This document shows, piece by piece, positions 5,822 through 6,898 of a stretch of DNA of 6,898 nt. The translations under genes were made by a program, and so were the position numbers. The notes under the pieces are model-generated. The model worked only from the letters and a program-made list of their open reading frames with translations, ran no database searches and was not told the origin of the DNA. The first letter of the stretch is position 1. Every line of letters starts with the position of its first letter. The DNA is from an uncultured Leucobacter sp. (lineage in GTDB: Bacteria > Actinomycetota > Actinomycetes > Actinomycetales > Microbacteriaceae): contig CALMSE010000038.1 of NCBI GenBank assembly GCA_937872275.1, forward strand, positions 1 through 6,898, read 5' to 3'.

Positions 5822-6898
5822 TCAGGCCCCGAGCTCGACCTCCACGCCCCGGAAGGCGCCCCAGGCCTCGGCGGGCTCGCGCAGCCGCTCGAGATCGACC
5901 GACTCTCCCGGGAACGGCTCGATCCCGATCTGCACGCGCCTCGCGCGGGGCGTGCGCAGCCAGACGCCGACGACGCGCCCGCCCTCGACCACCGTCGCGC
6001 GGAACATGCCGTTGCGGCCGGGCACGATGCGCTCGAAGTGCTCGGGGGCGAGCACGGCCGATCGGTCGGTGTACCCGAGCAGGTGCTCGTCGAAGCCGGG
6101 CAGCAGCAGCGCGGCGCCCGGCACGCGGGAGGGGCCGGCGAGCAGTTCGGGATCCGCCCAGTACCGCGTACCCGCCACCTCGACCGCGGCGAGGCGTCCC
6201 TCGGACTCGGCGGCCGCGATGCCCCGCCGCGCCTCGCGCATCGTGAGGCCCGTCCACCAGGCCAGATCCCGATCCTGCACGGGCCCGCGACCGAGCGCGA
6301 AGCGGTGGGCGAGCTCGGCGAGCGCCTCGTCCCCGTCGAGCCGGCGGGGCGAGGCGATCCATTCCTCGGCCAAAACGAGGCGCGGCTCGGGCGCCCCGGC
6401 GCTCCCGCCGGCTCCGCCCCCTGCCGCCTCCGCGCCGACCGGTCCCGCGACCGCGATGCCGTTCTGGCACAGCCACCAGATCACGTGGTAGCGCCAGGGC
6501 CCCACGCCCTTCTCGGGGTCGCCGATGCCGCCCTCGGACCATGCCGCGCCGAGCTCGTCGCGGCTCAGCGAGCGGCCGCCGGCGAGTCGGTCCACCGCGA
6601 TGTCGGTCATGCGGGCGAGCGTCTCGTCGTCGAGGCCGAGGAGCTGTCGGCGCTTCGCGGCGCCGGGCAGCACCCGGTGGTTCATGGCGGCCTGCATCCA
6701 GCCGATGTCCTCGGCCGCGACCACGTGGATCGTGCCGCGCATCGGCCACGAGCGCACGAGCGCGCCGGAGTCGAAGGCGGCGAGCACGTCGGCGTCGGTC
6801 GTGCCGGACGCCCGCACCCCCAGCGCCCACCGCGCCCCGTTCCAGTCCTGTCCCTGCAGCGCGAGCAGGCGATCCGCCACCGCGCGCACCCGACCGGG
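5822..6898 (-). CDS. HTH_42 winged-helix protein, AlkX/AlkZ (YcaQ)-like putative DNA glycosylase, 5'-truncated
   Basis: Member of the winged-helix HTH_42 (formerly DUF1006) family, which includes AlkZ and YcaQ/AlkX, glycosylases that remove alkylated bases and unhook interstrand crosslinks. Numbering from the GTG at 6887-6889: LLALQGQD (Q12, Q14, at the place of the catalytic Q-x-Q/Q-x-D motif), VRSWPMRGTIHVV (R51, T53, H55), a central wHTH-like region (about 85-145), DLAWWTGLTMREARRGI (208-224), PGFDEHLLGYTDRS (264-277) and the C-terminal beta-hairpin GMFRATVVEGGRVVGVWLR (294-312). The frame continues without a stop to the right edge (PGR before the GTG), and relatives have about 20-30 more N-terminal residues, so the start is outside. 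Residues 151-167 form a Gly/Ala-rich loop that looks expanded. Glycosylase activity is inference; many family members are only annotated as winged-helix proteins. Confidence 0.85.
   Translation of the reverse strand, partial: PGRVRAVADRLLALQGQDWNGARWALGVRASGTTDADVLAAFDSGALVRSWPMRGTIHVVAAEDIGWMQAAMNHRVLPGAAKRRQLLGLDDETLARMTDIAVDRLAGGRSLSRDELGAAWSEGGIGDPEKGVGPWRYHVIWWLCQNGIAVAGPVGAEAAGGGAGGSAGAPEPRLVLAEEWIASPRRLDGDEALAELAHRFALGRGPVQDRDLAWWTGLTMREARRGIAAAESEGRLAAVEVAGTRYWADPELLAGPSRVPGAALLLPGFDEHLLGYTDRSAVLAPEHFERIVPGRNGMFRATVVEGGRVVGVWLRTPRARRVQIGIEPFPGESVDLERLREPAEAWGAFRGVEVELGA

Noticed and set aside
6389..6441. Gly/Ala-rich loop in the HTH_42 protein as another palindromic insertion
   Set aside because: The loop looks expanded, but its DNA shows no inverted-repeat ends like those at 661-735, so ordinary GC-driven loop growth is enough to explain it.
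2910..6830. A very long stop-free minus-strand frame crossing several genes
   Set aside because: Its translation is Arg/Pro/Ala/Gly-rich without family motifs and it overlaps well-supported genes in other frames; long empty frames are expected at this GC content.
1..6898. tRNA, rRNA, CRISPR array, riboswitch, transposase or phage genes
   Set aside because: No cloverleaf, conserved rRNA segment, spaced direct-repeat array, recognised aptamer core or mobile-element protein was seen on either strand.

Overview
The window is very GC-rich. Its codons almost always end in G or C, and its one clearly AT-rich stretch is a divergent promoter region. Together with the gene content (actinobacterial-type alanine dehydrogenase beside an Lrp/AsnC regulator, a CPA1-type Na+/H+ antiporter and an HTH_42 protein), this suggests a high-GC actinobacterium. 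Microbacteriaceae (Leucobacter- or Microbacterium-like) is my best guess, but that is an inference from protein style and not a search result.

Layout from left to right: a class I/II PLP-dependent aminotransferase (+, probably cut at its 5' end by the window edge) converges on a small uncharacterised gene (-), with a compact hairpin between them. Upstream of the small gene on the same strand is ald, alanine dehydrogenase (-). ald diverges from an Lrp/AsnC-type regulator (+) across 107 bp of relatively AT-rich DNA that contains a perfect 15-bp palindrome, a likely operator. The regulator then converges on a CPA1 Na+/H+ antiporter (-) across about 300 bp without genes. That gap is packed with a hairpin, a perfect 26-bp tandem repeat, a 51-bp inverted-repeat element and a cluster of GC palindromes. 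Upstream of the antiporter a G-rich minisatellite with G-quadruplex potential separates it from an HTH_42 (AlkX/AlkZ-like) protein (-) that runs off the right edge.

How the genes work together: ald and its divergent regulator form a recognisable alanine-catabolism control unit, in which the regulator senses an amino acid and controls ald and probably itself. The aminotransferase could feed or drain the same pyruvate/amino-acid pool, but nothing seen here links it directly. The antiporter (ion and pH homeostasis) and the HTH_42 protein (possible DNA-damage repair) look like independent neighbours.

I see no undescribed multi-gene system. The most unusual signals are non-coding or mobile in character: an apparent 75-bp, exactly in-frame palindrome-ended insertion inside the aminotransferase, the inverted-repeat element between the regulator and the antiporter, and related G/C-skewed minisatellites on both sides of the antiporter gene.
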